Source: Dasypus novemcinctus
Lineage: Eukaryota; Chordata; Mammalia; Cingulata; Dasypodidae
DNA length: 64,000 nt
Assembly: GCF_030445035.2 (NCBI RefSeq)
Contig: NC_080689.1
Span: 24,767,278 to 24,831,277, forward strand
Direction: 5' to 3'
Within the stretch, counting starts at the first letter, position 1; every line of letters starts with the position of its first letter. Below the pieces are notes generated by a model. The model saw only the letters and a program-made list of their open reading frames with translations, ran no database searches and was not told the origin of the DNA. Position numbers and translations under genes: made by a program. Of this stretch, positions 23,416 through 38,400 are shown one piece after another.

Positions 23416-26400
23416 CTTTGGAGGGGAAGAGAAGATGAACTCACCACAAGGCAGCAAATCGGCAGTCCCAAAGAACAGCCTACTGAACGACAGGAACTCT
23501 GGGCCTGCCATGGGCTACAGCTCATTTCCCACCCACTATGAAAATCCACTGCTTGCTTGTTTTCTTCCGTATCATTATTTATTGTCCAAGATTAATATTT
23601 TACAAAGTAAAGACCATGATGGATACAAATGCTCTAAAGATTTTTTCCCCTTGAATGAACTTACTGGGGAAAGAATAGAAATCAATACTATCAATACCAT
23701 AAATAATTAAAATGTCTATAAAGCACATAAAGCTACTTAGTAAACTGATGTATTATAAAAATAGCTCGCCTCCCTAAAACAAATTAACGTTAAAAGGCTA
23801 AAATCTACAAACTAATGAAAGCTGTTGATGTAGGAGTGGGGGGTATAGGGAGTGGGGTATATGGGAACCTCTTATATTTTTTAATGTAACATGTTGTGTG
23901 GTCTATGTGTCTTTAAAAAAAAAAGATAAAATGAAAAAGAAAAAAGATTTAAAAAAAAAAAGGCTATAGTCTATGGGAGGCGGGTGTGGCTTAAGTGAGA
24001 AGGCCTCCGCCTACCATATGGGAGGACTCCGGTTCAATCCCTGGGGGTCTCCTAGTGAAAAGTAAGAGAAAGTATGCCTATGCAGTAAGCCAGTGCCCAC
24101 GTGGTAAGCTGAGAATGCCCCACACGGTAAGCCAAGTGCCCACGCAAGTGCCTGTGTGGTGAGCCAACTGCCTGCATGGTGAGCCGAGTGCCCACGTGAG
24201 TGCCTGTGTGATGAGACAGTGCCCGCAAGGTGAACCAGTGCCAGCACGGTGAGCCAATGTCTGTGCAAGTGAATCTTGCAGCAAGATGATGACACAATAA
24301 AAGAGAGACAAAGGGGAGAGTCAAAGTGAAGCACAGCAGAAACCAGGAACTAAAGTGCCACAATTGACAGGGAACCTCTCTCCACATCAGAGGTCCCCAG
24401 GATCAAATCCTGGTGAATCCTAGCAGAGAAAGACGAGAAGACAAAAAGAGAAATAGATACAGAAGATCACACAGCAAATAGACACAGCAAAAACAGCAGG
24501 GAAGGGGAGAGTTCTCTTTAAAAAAAAAAAAAAAAAAGCTATAGTCTAAGTGCTTTTAAGTCCTACATGCTTGGGGAGCAGATGTAGCTCAAATGGTTGA
24601 GCCTCTACTTCCCATATACGAGGTCCAGATTTGCTCTCTGGTGCCTCCTGAAAACATAACAAAAAGGTGAGAAAGCCAGCTGTCATTGGGAAGCTGCTGT
24701 GACTCAGTGCTTGACTCTGGGTTCAATCCCTGGTACCTCCTAAAGAAAAAAAAATAAGTTCTACATGCTGTCTAGCTTGAGAGATGACACCATTCCTTCC
24801 ATGTTGTAAAGTGCTATAAAAAGGCCCTCCAAAAATATTTACATCTTCAGAAATTCTAAGTCAAGAATATTTTGAAACGTCAATAAAAAATTCAGGGTAC
24901 TTACTTGCATTATCTTTGTTAGCCATGGCATTCATGCCAATGTTATCAAACTTGGATCCAATATTTTCATCCAGCAGGTGGCCAAACTTAAACAAACAAA
25001 AATTCATTAGAAAACTTAAAACATGTAGTATAGTTAACTTCTTAAAGTAGTAGGTTAAACTTACTTCTTCAGCAGATACAAAGAGGCTGGAGTCATTGAA
25101 ATTTCTTTTCTTTTTCTGCCTTGGTCCTTAAAAAAATTATAGCCTTAGATTATTCAGTTGTAAATTCAATGACTTATGGAAAAATGCAAATCTTTCAACA
25201 TAGTTTTGTTAAAAATATGTATCTGGCTTAAATCCCACAATTACAATTATCTTCTATCCTCATGAGATAGCTGGCATTTAAAGATAGAAATGTAACTTAT
25301 TTGTTAGTATATTGTTTTAAGATTTAATATCCTAATAAAACTGGTTAGATGACCGAAGTTTCTTCTTGCCCTTCAGATTTGGCCACTGATCAAGGATTAC
25401 CTGAAGTATAATACCATAGTATCAAGCAAGATTAAAATTAAACTTTTCATGGATGGGGCTGGGAATATTTAAGGCAAAATGTAAACTCTGTAGTTTGAGG
25501 TGGTATTCTCTGAAATAAGTGAAAAAAACTGAAGGTTATGTTTATGTGGCATGTATCATGTAGCAGTATTTCATTCCTTTTTTATGGCTGAACCACTGTA
25601 AAGATGATACCACCTTTTGTTTGTCCAGTCATCAGTTAATAGCTTTGGGTTATTTCTTGTTTAGGGCTATTATGAATAATGCTGCTGTGAACAACTGTAC
25701 ATTTGTGTGGATGTATCAGTGCCACTTTTTTTTTTTTTGAGGTAGTGGAACCAGGGATTAAACCCAGGACCTTGTAAGTGGGCAGCCAATGCTCAACCAC
25801 TGAGCCACATCCGCTCCCCTGAGTTGGTTTTGTTTGCTTGCTTGTTGTTTGTCTTTGCTTTTTTTGGAGGGACTAGGAACTGAACCCAGGACCTCCCATG
25901 TGGGAAGCAGGTACTCAACTGCTTGAGCCACATCCACTCCCTCAGAGACACTTGATAGTTTCTAGAGCATTTCATCTTCATTTTTACGTGATATGTATGA
26001 TACTATTATTGAATATTTTATTTCCAGCTAAAATATCCATTTGACAAGACTGGTACTCATTCATCTTTTAGGTAATATATATGTGACCTCATGAGTAAGC
26101 ACTTATTATACTGCTTTTTAAAAGTTTCTTTAAGGTTTGTTTGCAGTACAGCCAATATTTGTAAATATCTCAATTATCAGTCAATGAATGTTTGAAATTC
26201 CTTTGTCTCATTTTTATTTTTAATTAATCTCGTCATGCATCCATTAATCAGCATCCAAAACTATTACTGACTGAGCTTTGAGGTCCTTTCAGGCTCATAT
26301 GACTTCTGAAATAGTACGTTGTTATTCAAATAAAGTCACCAAAAGAACATCTTGAAATATGACAGGTTCAGTGAGATGAAATAAGGTAACACTTCTTTTC

Positions 26401-29400
26401 TGAGGAATGCTTCTGTCTTTTATCTGAGCATATATTGTTATAAAAAATGTGATCCTAGATCACTCAATAGGAGGCATAATCTGGAAAATAACATGTCCTA
26501 ATTTACATATGCATCAGGTAAAGAATTTAGCTATTTAGGGGGCATATCTTTATGATATTGCTGACAGTATTTGAAAGAGGTGATAAAAATTTTGGAGGCA
26601 TAAAAGTCTCAGACTATTACCAATATGAAAATTATTATAACTTTGCACATCAATTTGTAATCTTCCTCAATATTTACCTGTAAGCAGAAGCTAGAGGCAT
26701 TTGAAGGTAAGCATGATTAAAAACAACAAAAAGAGCAAGGCACCAAATAGACATGAAATATTTATTACAGTGCCTCTTATATTTTTATCAAAAGCTTTAA
26801 AAAAAATGAACCTTTTCGCCAGATTTGGAACTTGTCTCTTTTATTAGCATTTTATATGTGTTACCCCAAAAAGCATAACTCTACATTTCTTTTATTTTTT
26901 AAATAACTGCTATGTTTTAAGATACATTCTTTTAAAAGTCAGAAAATAAATTAGCTGAAAGAATTTCTATCTGTCTTATGTAAGATTTTACTGAGATTAG
27001 AATTGTTCTGCTGTGGCAGCAAAACAGCAGATCTCATAAAAAGAAAAAGTTGTAATAAAGGAATATGGGCTTTCATAAAAGGTCAATAATGAAGAATAAG
27101 AGTTGGCTGAGAAGAGGAAAGGTGTCTATGGAAAAATCTAGAATTTATATATAATTGAATGACAAACATGAATGAAAAGTGAGATGAAGGAATTTTAAGG
27201 AAAGTATATTTAAATTTCACGTAATAAAAACACATAAAACTATTAAAAAGAAAATATATACTAACCAATTTAGAAATGTTTATTTTCCAAAATGATAATG
27301 AATGATACCTTTCACATGAACACTGCTTAGGTTTAAAAGAGATTAAATGTAGTTTCTTACCTTGAAATGACCCAGCAAAATCAATATCACCTATACCTTT
27401 TCTCTTGCTTCTTTTCGTACCGACTTTGGAGTTGATTTCATCATCAAATTCTGTTACCAAAAAAATTTTTACTAAGTAAGTTAAGAACAACTTGAAAAGA
27501 ATAAATAAATACCCATTCCACAGTGCTACAATATTTGGTACAGTGGTAGGACACTCTACCACTGCATGATCTGGGTTTCACAGTTCCACCAGCATAGGCT
27601 TTGAGGATGGAGATCAAAGCTCTCCAAGTAATTAAGTGGCATAGTTCCATATTTTGTGCAAGTACAAAATTTACTAGATACATTAATAAGGTAAGATAAA
27701 ACTCTTGCAAATAAGAAGAAACTACTGCTTTGTTCCAGAATAAGTAGCAGAATGTTGGGCAGGGATGAGGGTGTGTATGTGTGTGTAGGTAGATGACAGG
27801 ATAAAAAACAGTTCAAGGACTCAATTTTGGGTGCTCTTTGCAACTTTACACAATAAAATGTTCACTTTCCTCATCTATTATTCTAAGGGTTATAATGAAC
27901 ACTAACTTTTTTTTTAAAGATTTATTTCTCTCCCCTCCCCCACACTCCTACCCCAGTTGTCTGTTCTCTTTGTCCATTCGCTGCATGTTCTTTTTTGTCC
28001 ACTTCTGTTGTTGTCAGCGGCACAGGGATCTGTGTTTCTTTTTGTTGCGTCATCTTGTTGTGTCAGCTCTCTGTGTGTGCGGTGTCATTCCTGGGCAGGC
28101 TGCACTTTATTTTGCACTGGGTGGCTCTCCTTATGGGGTGCACTCCTTGCGTGTGGGGCTCCCCTACGTGGGGGACACCCCTGAATGGCACGGCACTCCT
28201 TTGCGCACATCAGCACTGTGCACGGGCCAGCTCCACATGGGTCAAGGAGGCCGGGGATTTGACTTGCGGACCTCCCATGGGGTAGACGGACACTCTAACC
28301 ACTGGGCCAAGTCCACTTCCCCTGCCTAACTTTTAAAAACTATTATTACTCTAACATTAAAAAAGGGACAATATATCAATTCAACATGTATTGTACACTG
28401 ACAGGCTAATTGCTGATTAAAATAGAAAGTTCTAAATTCACAACTCAGCTGCTTTCAAAAAAAAATCTTAATTTTTTGGCTGATATTATTTTAGGGCCAT
28501 ATAAAAGTACTCTTTAACAGAAAACACTAGCCTAAGGCAGAATGGAAGATACAGTTAGATTCTGTTCTGTAACTTGCCATATTTTAAAAATGCTTACCTG
28601 GAATGCGTTCACTTTCATCTAATATATCCATGAATGTTCCTCCTTCATCAATTTCAGCAAAGTCTTCATTCATACTTCCTAAAGAAACTTCATCATCATC
28701 CAAGTTATCAAGATCATCATCACTACCCTCTGTATCTTCATCTTCTGATGTATCCTTAGCTCCTTTTGTTTTCTTTTTCACATTGCTGGGGAGAAAAAGT
28801 AACTTAAAAGAGGGCAGTGTTTCCTGAAGTATGCCTATCAAGGTACCAGGCTGTTAACAGATTTTAGAGGAGAAAGAATCACAGACAGCTCAATTACAGC
28901 CTATTTAATATGCTAGTGTGCATTACAGAGGTCCCAAATAAAACTCCTGTATCCACTGCCCAAACTTATTTGGATACATTTCTCTCCACACATCATAGAG
29001 CCCTCTGGTTTAGTGTTCTGAGGGACAACAATTTGGGAAATGATGGGAAAATGAAATCGGTGATAGTAAATACAGAATTAAAGAAGAGTATTTTACCCAG
29101 CAAAATCAAGGTCATCCTTTCCAGAGGTGAAGCAATTATCATCTTCAAGTGTGTCTGCCAGAGAACAATATACAAATTTGTAAGATATGGTAAAAAAAAA
29201 CCCACAATAAAACAAACAAAACAAGGCTACCATGATTAATATCTGAACCAATAATTATAACACAGTCTTGACTGTTCTGTTTATGACAATAAAAAACAAA
29301 ATGACATGTGATAATTGCTTGTGTTTTTATTAATGTATATAAAACTGAATATACCAACATTAACTAAATCCCTTAATTAAAATGGGTTTCAGTTGAGTCT

Positions 29401-32400
29401 GGCTTCTTTCTTTCTTTCTTTTTTTTTTTTAAAAGATTTATTTATTTATTTAATTCCCCCCCCTCCCCTGGTTGTCTGTTCTTGGTGTCTATTTGCTGCG
29501 TCTTGTTTCTTTGTCCGCTTCTGTTGTCGTCAGCGGCACGGGAAGTGTGGGCGGCGCCATTCCTGGGCAGGCTGCTCTTTCTTTTCACGCTGGGCGGCTT
29601 TCCTCACGGGCGCACTCCTTGCGCGTGGGGCTCCCCCACGCGGGGGACACCCTTGCGTGGCACGGCACTCCTTGCGCGCATCAGCGCTGCGCATGGCCAG
29701 CTCCACACGGGTCAAGGAGGCCCGGGGTTTGAACCGCGGACCTCCCATATGGTAGACGGACGCCCTAACCACTGGGCCAAAGTCCGTTTCCCTAGTCTGG
29801 CTTCTTTCTACAGTCCTTTTATATATAGAGGGTGAATATCAAATAACCTACTTAGCAACTGCAGTCCTTTTTACTCTATTAAAACTATTTAAGTACCCAT
29901 TTTAAGTAAGTTTAATACAATATGCAGCTAAAATGGAATCAAATGTAGACCTTTTGAACTGCCCAGGTTTTTCTGTTTCAGTCTACTAAAAATTTTCTAG
30001 TTCAGTTGGTTATAAAATTAAAACGATGAAACAACACCCTATTGTCATCAGCAGTACAAGGAGATTAGAAACAGCAAAACAAAAATGGTTTCTACTTTTT
30101 AACAGATTTGGCCTAAGAACGAATATATTCATGAAAATAAAATTTTTTCTCACATAAAATGTCTCATGGACAATCATATATTTTTCTGGAGCAAATGTGG
30201 GTGATGATCATATAGCATAAAAGTATTTCTTGGGAGCTGATGTAGTTCAAGTGGTTGAGTACCAGCTTCCCACATATGAGGTCCCAGGTACCTGGCCCTG
30301 GTACCTCAAAAAAAAATTCTTAACCCTCCATTTGCTAAGTGTTCTTAGCTAAATGATTTCTTTAAAGTCACTTCTACCAATAATCCTACACAGTACTATA
30401 AACAAATAGTAAATTATTTAAAACATTAAAGAATCAACAAAAAAATTACCAATCATCTTTTCAAATTCCTCATCATCCACATCTTCTATACTTTCTTCAT
30501 CTGCATGCCGTATTTGTTTTTCTTTAACACCAACTTTTTTATAATACCTAAAAATGCATGCTATTAGTTTTATTAAAAGCCCATTTTACTATAAACAAAG
30601 CACCTATAACCAATGATACAAACCACAACTGTAAACGTTAAATATATTCAATACAATATAAATGACAAAACTTTATTATAAGAAATATAGCTTTGAATAA
30701 CAAAGTAATTGAAACTATTTAAATTGCCCAACTCAATGCAAAATGGTGCAGCTGCTTTGGAAAACAATTTAGCAATTCCTCAGAAAGTTAAGTATAAAAT
30801 TACCATGTAATCCAGCAATCCCACTGCTAGGTATATACCCCAAAGAATTGAAAGCAGGGACTCAAACAGATATTTGCACACCAATGTTCATAACAGCATT
30901 ATTCAAAGTTCCCAAAAGATGGAAGCAACTCAGATGTCCATTAACTGATGAATGGATAAAGACACAGTGGAATATTATTCAGATGTAAAAAGGAATGCAG
31001 TTCTGATACATGTGACACCATGGATGAACCTTGACGAGATCATGGTGAATGAAATAAGCCAGGCACAAAAGGAAATATATTGTATGACCTCACTGATATA
31101 AAATAACTAGAATAAAACTCAAGAGAGTCAGAATCTGGAGTATAAGTTACCAAGGGCCGCCCAGTTGTGGGTAGGGAAGGGGAGGGAATGCTTGAGTTGG
31201 ACACAGTTTTATTTGCGTTGATTATGAAGTTCTGGTAATGGATGGTGGTGGTAGCACAATACTGTAAATGTTATTTAACAGCAGTGAATTATATATGTGA
31301 ATGTGGTAAAAAGGGGACATTTTAGGTTCTAAATATGTTAGTTACTAGAATAGAAATAAAGTAACAAACATAGGACTGTACATCACAAACAGTGAACCCA
31401 ATTGTAAACGAAGGACTATGGTTAATAGTAAAATTATAAAAATGCTCTTTAATAAATAGTAACAAATATACCACACTAATGCAAAGTGTTAATAATAGGG
31501 TGGTAAATGGGAACTCTCTTTTATATATTTTATGTAGGACTTTTCAATAAACATACAACTTCTCTAATAAAAATTAACAGAAAGGTAAAACCCATCTCAA
31601 AACATACTCAAACTGATCTTAGTCAAAATGGCATAACAGCTGCTTCAGCTTCCACACTAATGATGTAAGTATTAGCACATTATAAAATGGGCTTCTAAAT
31701 GACCTCAAAGCACACTATTTTATCAAATAGCTCTATCCTGGTAATAGGGTACAGTGAAGCATTTCGCAGATTGCATCATGCCCTTAAAATTTTTTACACA
31801 AAATGTTTTAAAAGTCAAACCAAATAACCAATCAACTAATAAGATAATTTACTTTACTTCTATAAGACGTAAGTAGAAATGGTAGGTTTAGGGCTTACTT
31901 CTCTATTAGCCCACTTAATTTTTGCTAATTCCACTCTAAGAACCATGTTCTAGATAATTTTCTCATGCATTGTTTATCACTACATTGAACTAATGCACCT
32001 TTTAAGCCTTAAGAAAATTTCTGTATTACTAAGAAATTAAAGATTGTTAAGTTCCACAAAGTTGGGATTCATAAAACAAAATTTACTTTCCAGATTATTA
32101 AAAATAATACCCCCCACTTTGGTTTAGTTTCACTTAGATATTTTAAGATTAGCAAAATGACGGGTTTATAAATTCCCTTCACAAAAACTGATACTCTGAT
32201 CTTTTCAAGATATGCTTATGTTAATGAAGTATTTTATGCAATTGACAAATTTTAACTGTTCTCTAAATGAAACTATATGAAATACATTACCTGTGGAAAA
32301 ACACTTCATCCACTGGTATTTGGCTTTCTTCTTTTGCAAGGAACTCCTTACTATTCACTAGGAAAATAAATTGTTTATTAAAACAATCATTTTTATGTTA

Positions 32401-35400
32401 TTCAAGCTTAATATTAAATAAAGAACACTTGCAATTTTTCTTTTTTTTTTAAGGAGGTACCAGAGATTGAACCCAAGATCTTGTATGAGAAGCAGATGCT
32501 CAGCCATTGAGCTATGCCCTCTCCCCAACACTTGCAATTTTAAAGATTCAGAAAATAAAGAAGGTGGACAGAAGGGATTCTATTGTGCAAAGGACAACTC
32601 CCTGGAAAAGCTTGTGTGTGTGTAAAACACCCTAACACTTGAAACTGTTCGTTGGGTACAATTAAAAGGCAGTACATAATGGGGATGGTTGCACAACACT
32701 GTGACTGTAATTAATACCACTGAATTGTATATCTGAAAGTGGTTCAAATGGAAAATGTTACATATATTACCACAATAAAACACCTTTTTTTTTTTTAAAA
32801 AAAAAGGCAGTACAGGGGAGAAAATATAGCCCAGTGGTTGAGTGCCTGCTTCCCATGTACGAGGTCCCAGCTTTAATCCCTGTACCACCTTAAAAAAAAA
32901 AAAGGTAGTACAGAGACATCAGTGCAGTTCACACTGACACAACAGGATTTGCTCATTGTCTTCCAATTGTATCCAGGATCCAAATTTCAAGAGAAATGAA
33001 AATTCAGAGAGTTTCCTTAATAAATAACTTTAAACTCGCTATTTTAATCTCAGAAAAGTGACTTGTCACTGAGGAAACAGGAAGTAAAGATAAACAGAAT
33101 TATCCAATTTTACTTCATGCTGAGGAAAATGGAGTAAAAAGAATAAGGAACTATAAGATTATTAATTTTCTCTCTTCAGAATAAAAATTTGACTCATTTC
33201 AATCAAAAAGAGATTTGGCTTCTAATTTTAATCAATTAACTTTGGGCAAGTCCTTTTATTTCTCTAGATCTGTGAAAGAAATCAAATGGAAATTAGATGA
33301 TTTATAAGGTCTAATTTAACCTATTAGCCAAACAAAAAAAGTCAGGATTGACCTGGTATGCAAAGATATGTCTAAACTGACTAGAAAAACAGATAATTAG
33401 ATCTATAGATGCATACTACACATTCAAATGCCTATAAAAGTAGAGTCATCAACTAAGTTTCAAATGACGATATTGTGGGGTTTGTTCTGTTCAGCTCATA
33501 TTAGACAGCCTAAAAGATGATCTGAATAGTAAGATAGTAATAATCATATATATTTGGGGGTTTGCTGATGAAGCTATAGATGATAAAAAAATGGTAAAAT
33601 GTTGATAATTGCTGAAGTTTGGTGAAGGGTACAGGAGGGTTCATCATACTATTTTATTTCCTTTGAATACATTTTGAAATATTTTATATTAAAATTTTTA
33701 AAAAAAGGGCCAGTCAGATACACAGTAGACCTGAAAATGCATACATGTTTTTGGGAACAAGAGATGAATACTGTGTCTGGTGCTCAGGTTTTATTCCAAT
33801 ATAATAACAAATTTATGCATTACTGTCCTATATGTCTATTTTCGGTTTCAACTGTCCAAGCTTCCTACTTACCAGCAAGATTACGAATGTCCTTTATAAA
33901 ATGATTCCTTTTTGGCTGCATCACAATGCTGTCTGTGTTTTCTAAAAATGTAAAATTAAGACGGTGTATTATAAATGCCTATTTATATGTTTGCAATGTT
34001 TATAAAATATCAACAATAAAAACCAAACAATTCATTAAATAAACCACACCTTTGCCTTTATGTGGCTTTGGGTTTCGGTATACAAATCGATCCAAGAATC
34101 TCATTAGTGTGAAATCCTGCAATGGATCTCCTGAATATTGAATATAATTTCCCTGAGAAAAGGGGAGAGGGGGAGAGACTTAATTAAAAGTACACCACAC
34201 ACAGACACACACACACATACATATGAATCCAGATTAGAAAAAAGACCTTTTATTAAGTTGCACTGAAGTTACAAATATGCAATAAATGACTTTTCAAGCA
34301 TCCCTTTCATATACATTCTTCTTTACGTGAAAAAATTAAACACATATACACACACACAAACACAAATTTTATTATTTACTTTACGATTAGGCAAATAATA
34401 TTGTAGGTCATCTAACAATTAACCAGGAACCAAACCCTCAGGTAAACATAACAAATGGGAAAAAGAAAGGCAATCTTTCTTCAAGAGGAAAGATAATGTA
34501 ATAAATGTGGTTTTCTAATGTCTTGTGTTTTCATTCATCTCAGATTGGGAACAATTACCTGCTGCTCTGGATTAAACAATCACTGCTCCTTTATAAGAGC
34601 AATAAAATGCATATATGATTTTATGCTGGAGAAAAGAGAGTATGGTCAATTATTACCTAAAATTAAAATTACTTTTATTTCTTGTCTCCTGAGTATTTTA
34701 GACTCACCTGAAGGACAGTCTTTGCAAAAAGGGCCACAGAGGGATGAAAATGCTCAGAGAGCTAAAACAAAAAATGTGAATGTCAGTATTTCTAATGTAA
34801 ACTCTTACTATAATTGTAGATTACTTGAAAACTCAAAGAAATGAAACTTACAAAGCAAATATATATATATAAAAGATTTATTTATTTATTTATTTATCTT
34901 TCCTTCCCCTCCTCACCCCGGTTGTCTGTTCTCTGTGTCTATTTGCTGCGTCTTCTTTGCCCGCTTCTGTTGTTGTCAGCGGCATGGGGATGTTTCTTTT
35001 TGTTGCGTCATCTTGTTGTGTTAGCTCTCTGTGTGTGTGGCGCCATTCCTGGGCAGCCTGCACTTTCTTTTGCGCTGGGTGGCTCTCCTTATGGGGCGCA
35101 CTCCTTGCGCGTGGGGCTTCCCTACGTGGGGACACCCCTGTGTGGCACAGCACTCCTTGCACGCATCAGCACTGTGCGTGGGCCAGCTCTGCATGAGTCA
35201 AGGAGGCCCGGGGTTTGAACCACGGACCTCCCATGTGGTAGACGGACGCCCTAACCACTGGGCCAAGTCCGCCGCCTCAAATATATTTTAACAATGAAAT
35301 TCAAATCTTTCAGTTTCAGGACCCCTTGCAGTTTTGCATTTCATTTTTTCTTTTTTTAGGAGGTACTAGGGATTGAACTCAGGACCTCATGCATGTGAAG

Positions 35401-38400
35401 CATGTGCTCAACCACTGAGCTACATCCGCTCCACTGTGTATCTCTTTAACGTTTGGCTTAAAAGACGGTTTGATTTTTATATCTGCTCCTGTATTCCATG
35501 TTATTTTGGTTGAAGTACAGAAGAAAATCTAGCCTCACAAATATATGAATTCCTTGGAAAGAATATTTCAGCCTTTCAGACAATTTTGGACATCCTTTAA
35601 TATTACCATAAAACCAAACAATTAGTTGCAATATGGAATGTGAAACCCTATCGATCAACTTTTGGTTTTTGTTACTTAAACTTGATCGTTCTAATTTGAA
35701 TGGATCTTTTATCCGTGCATGACTTTGAAGCATCATACACTGGTCTTTTGGAAAATACTGACAAACTAAGTTAGGCAGCTTTTTTTCCAAATGTTGACGC
35801 ATTTCATTATTCATGACAAAAATATTAGTATTACCACTGATTTTATCCAAAAGTCTCTTAAGAATTGAGAAGCCATCAAGCTCAAGGTGGTGAATCCAAG
35901 TTTTCCAAAATTCTAATTTTTGCCTGAAAGCTTGAATTTAAATTGGCACCAAATATTGTCAACTGTTTTGCTTGAAGCAAAAGTTTAAGCACATTTAAAA
36001 AAAAATTATTTATTTATTTCTCTCCCCTTCCTCCCCCCGCCCCAGTTGTCTGTTCTGTGTCTATTTGCTGTGTGTTCTCTGTCCGCTTCTGTTGTTGTCA
36101 GCGACACGGGAATCTGTGTTTCTTTTTGTTGTGTCATCTTGGTGTGTCAGCTCTCCGGGTGTGCGGCGCCATTCCTGGGCAGGATGCACTTTCGTTGGTG
36201 CTGGGCGGCTCTCCTTATGGGGCGCACTCCTTGTACATGGGGCTTCCCTGTGCGGGGACACCCCTGCGTGGCATGGCACTCCTTGCGCACATCAGTACTG
36301 CGTGTGGGCCAGCTCCACACGGGTCTAGGAGGCCCGGGGTTTGAACCGCGGACCTCCCATGTGGTAGATGGACGCCCTAACCACTGGGCCAAGTCCACTT
36401 CCCTACATTTATTTTTGTAAAATGTCTCCTGAATACCCAAGTCTGAATGACCAGTTTGTTTCTCAGTCATTCTTCCATGATAACAAGCAGCTAGTGGAGC
36501 TTACAACAGCAGGTGCACAAGCACTTTTCCTTGAGACAAACTTCATACTTAAGTATGCAGCAGAAATGCTTTATATGCCATATATTCACACAAAATATTA
36601 AAAAGACAACAAAGACTTTAAGGTGGAGATAATATCAGTAATATTCCCTGCCTCATTATTCTTAAGTGATAATGGATTTTATCCCTAATTGCTAATATGT
36701 GGTGGTGAAAATATAATGGCTAGTAGTGCAGTTTTTGGTGCACTACCTTGATTCATGCTACGCACCAGCAGTTTTACCCATCATTTCTTTTATATCTTCA
36801 GTTATCCTGTCAACACAATGAGAAAGGCAAATAATGTCTTGGTATTACTATGAAGACAGTTTTGACCTTGCAGCCTCACTGAAGTGTCACAGACCCCAAG
36901 ACGTCTATGCTCACACTTTGAGAATCACTGCTATGAATTTACTTTACAAAATCATAAAAAGATTATTTAAAATACAGGTACCTCTGATGCATTTAAAATC
37001 ACTTTTATTTGCAAAAAACTATCAATACAAACTTTTTCAGGGTTTTCTATTGCATAAAGTAAAATTCACCCATTTTACAAGAGCCATTATATGTGATCAT
37101 CTATTACAAAAAACATAACTCACAGCTACATAAAAGTATCCTTACTCTGCATGCACATTATTTAAAATATTCTACAAAAAGACTATCTAGCATAGTATCC
37201 TCCCCAAATGTGGACATTTATTTATCAGAGGCAGAAGAAATACAGATGATTTCAAAGCATCAATCATGCAACATACTTCTAATTGCTTCTTTATGATAAC
37301 TGGAGATATCTAAATAACTAACAACTATTGTTTATCATTTATAGGAAAAATGAAAACTTCAAGGTGTTAAAACCCATGAGGGCAGATACACAGCACAAAT
37401 GAATTAAAAAGCAATCTGAGGGGAAGCAGATGTGGCTCAACTGATAAGAGTGTCTGCCTACCATATGGGATGGTCCCGGGTTCAATTCCAGGGCCTCCTG
37501 ACCCGTGTGGTGAGTTGGCCCACATGCAGAGCTGCCGTGCGCAAGGAGTGCTGTGCCACACGCAAGGAGTATGCCCTGCAAGGAGAGCCACCCCACACAA
37601 ACAAAGTGCAGCCAGGAGTGGTGCCACACTCATGGAGAGCTGACGCAGTAAGATGCAACGAAAAAGAGACTCAGTTTCCTGGTGCTGCTGAGGGTGCAAG
37701 TGGACAAAGAGGAACACACAGCAAGTGGACACGGAGCACAGACAATGGGGGGTGAGGGGTGGGGAAGAGAAATCTTTCAAAACAAACAAACAAAAAAAAC
37801 AATCTGAGAGGGCCAATGTATTACAATCCTGTATGGTATGCATGATTGTATTTTTGTTTTTTTTTAACTCACAACTTCTCAAACAAAAATAATAAACAAC
37901 AAAAAATCTGAAATTATTTTACCTTTTTGAGTTCCCAAAGACTTGTATTTTCTGCTCCACAGAACAAAGGGTTTCTACTGAATGGGTCATATGTATTTAA
38001 TTGTTTGCCACCTGAAAAAATAAAAGGTACTTTTCACATGCTTTATTCCTAGCCCACGAGGCCACTAATACCACCACCATTAATGCTGGCATGGATAAAT
38101 ATAATTTCCAACATTATTAGTGAACTGGACATCCCATCTAGATTAAAAACTCTCAGTCCCTTCTAGCCTTTATTTTGGTACTGAAGTCAGTATGTGTACT
38201 TGAATAAATCAGGTGGCTTGTTTGTTCCAACTACTAAAACCTCTCTTCAAAAATTTCCCTTTTCAAATATCAACAAAAGGTGTCTGTTTCTGAGGTTAAT
38301 TAGATCTTAAGTGTTAAGATGGCAAATAACCTGAAGATGGAAAAGACTTGAAAGTCTTTTGGAGCTTTACAATGCTTCAAATGTCTGTCTTTATTCTCAG

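Noticed and set aside
23435-23710. A 91-codon plus-strand open stretch just beyond CEBPZ exon 16
   Set aside because: Considered as a CEBPZOS downstream coding exon, but CEBPZOS already ends at 23238 at the expected length, and the text has no family resemblance.
24085-24270. CRISPR-like repeat-spacer array
   Set aside because: Units are degenerate, spacing is irregular, the genome is mammalian, and it lies inside a SINE.
35344-35433. Small non-coding RNA gene near the hAT fossil
   Set aside because: It is a single reverse DAS-type tRNA-like unit.
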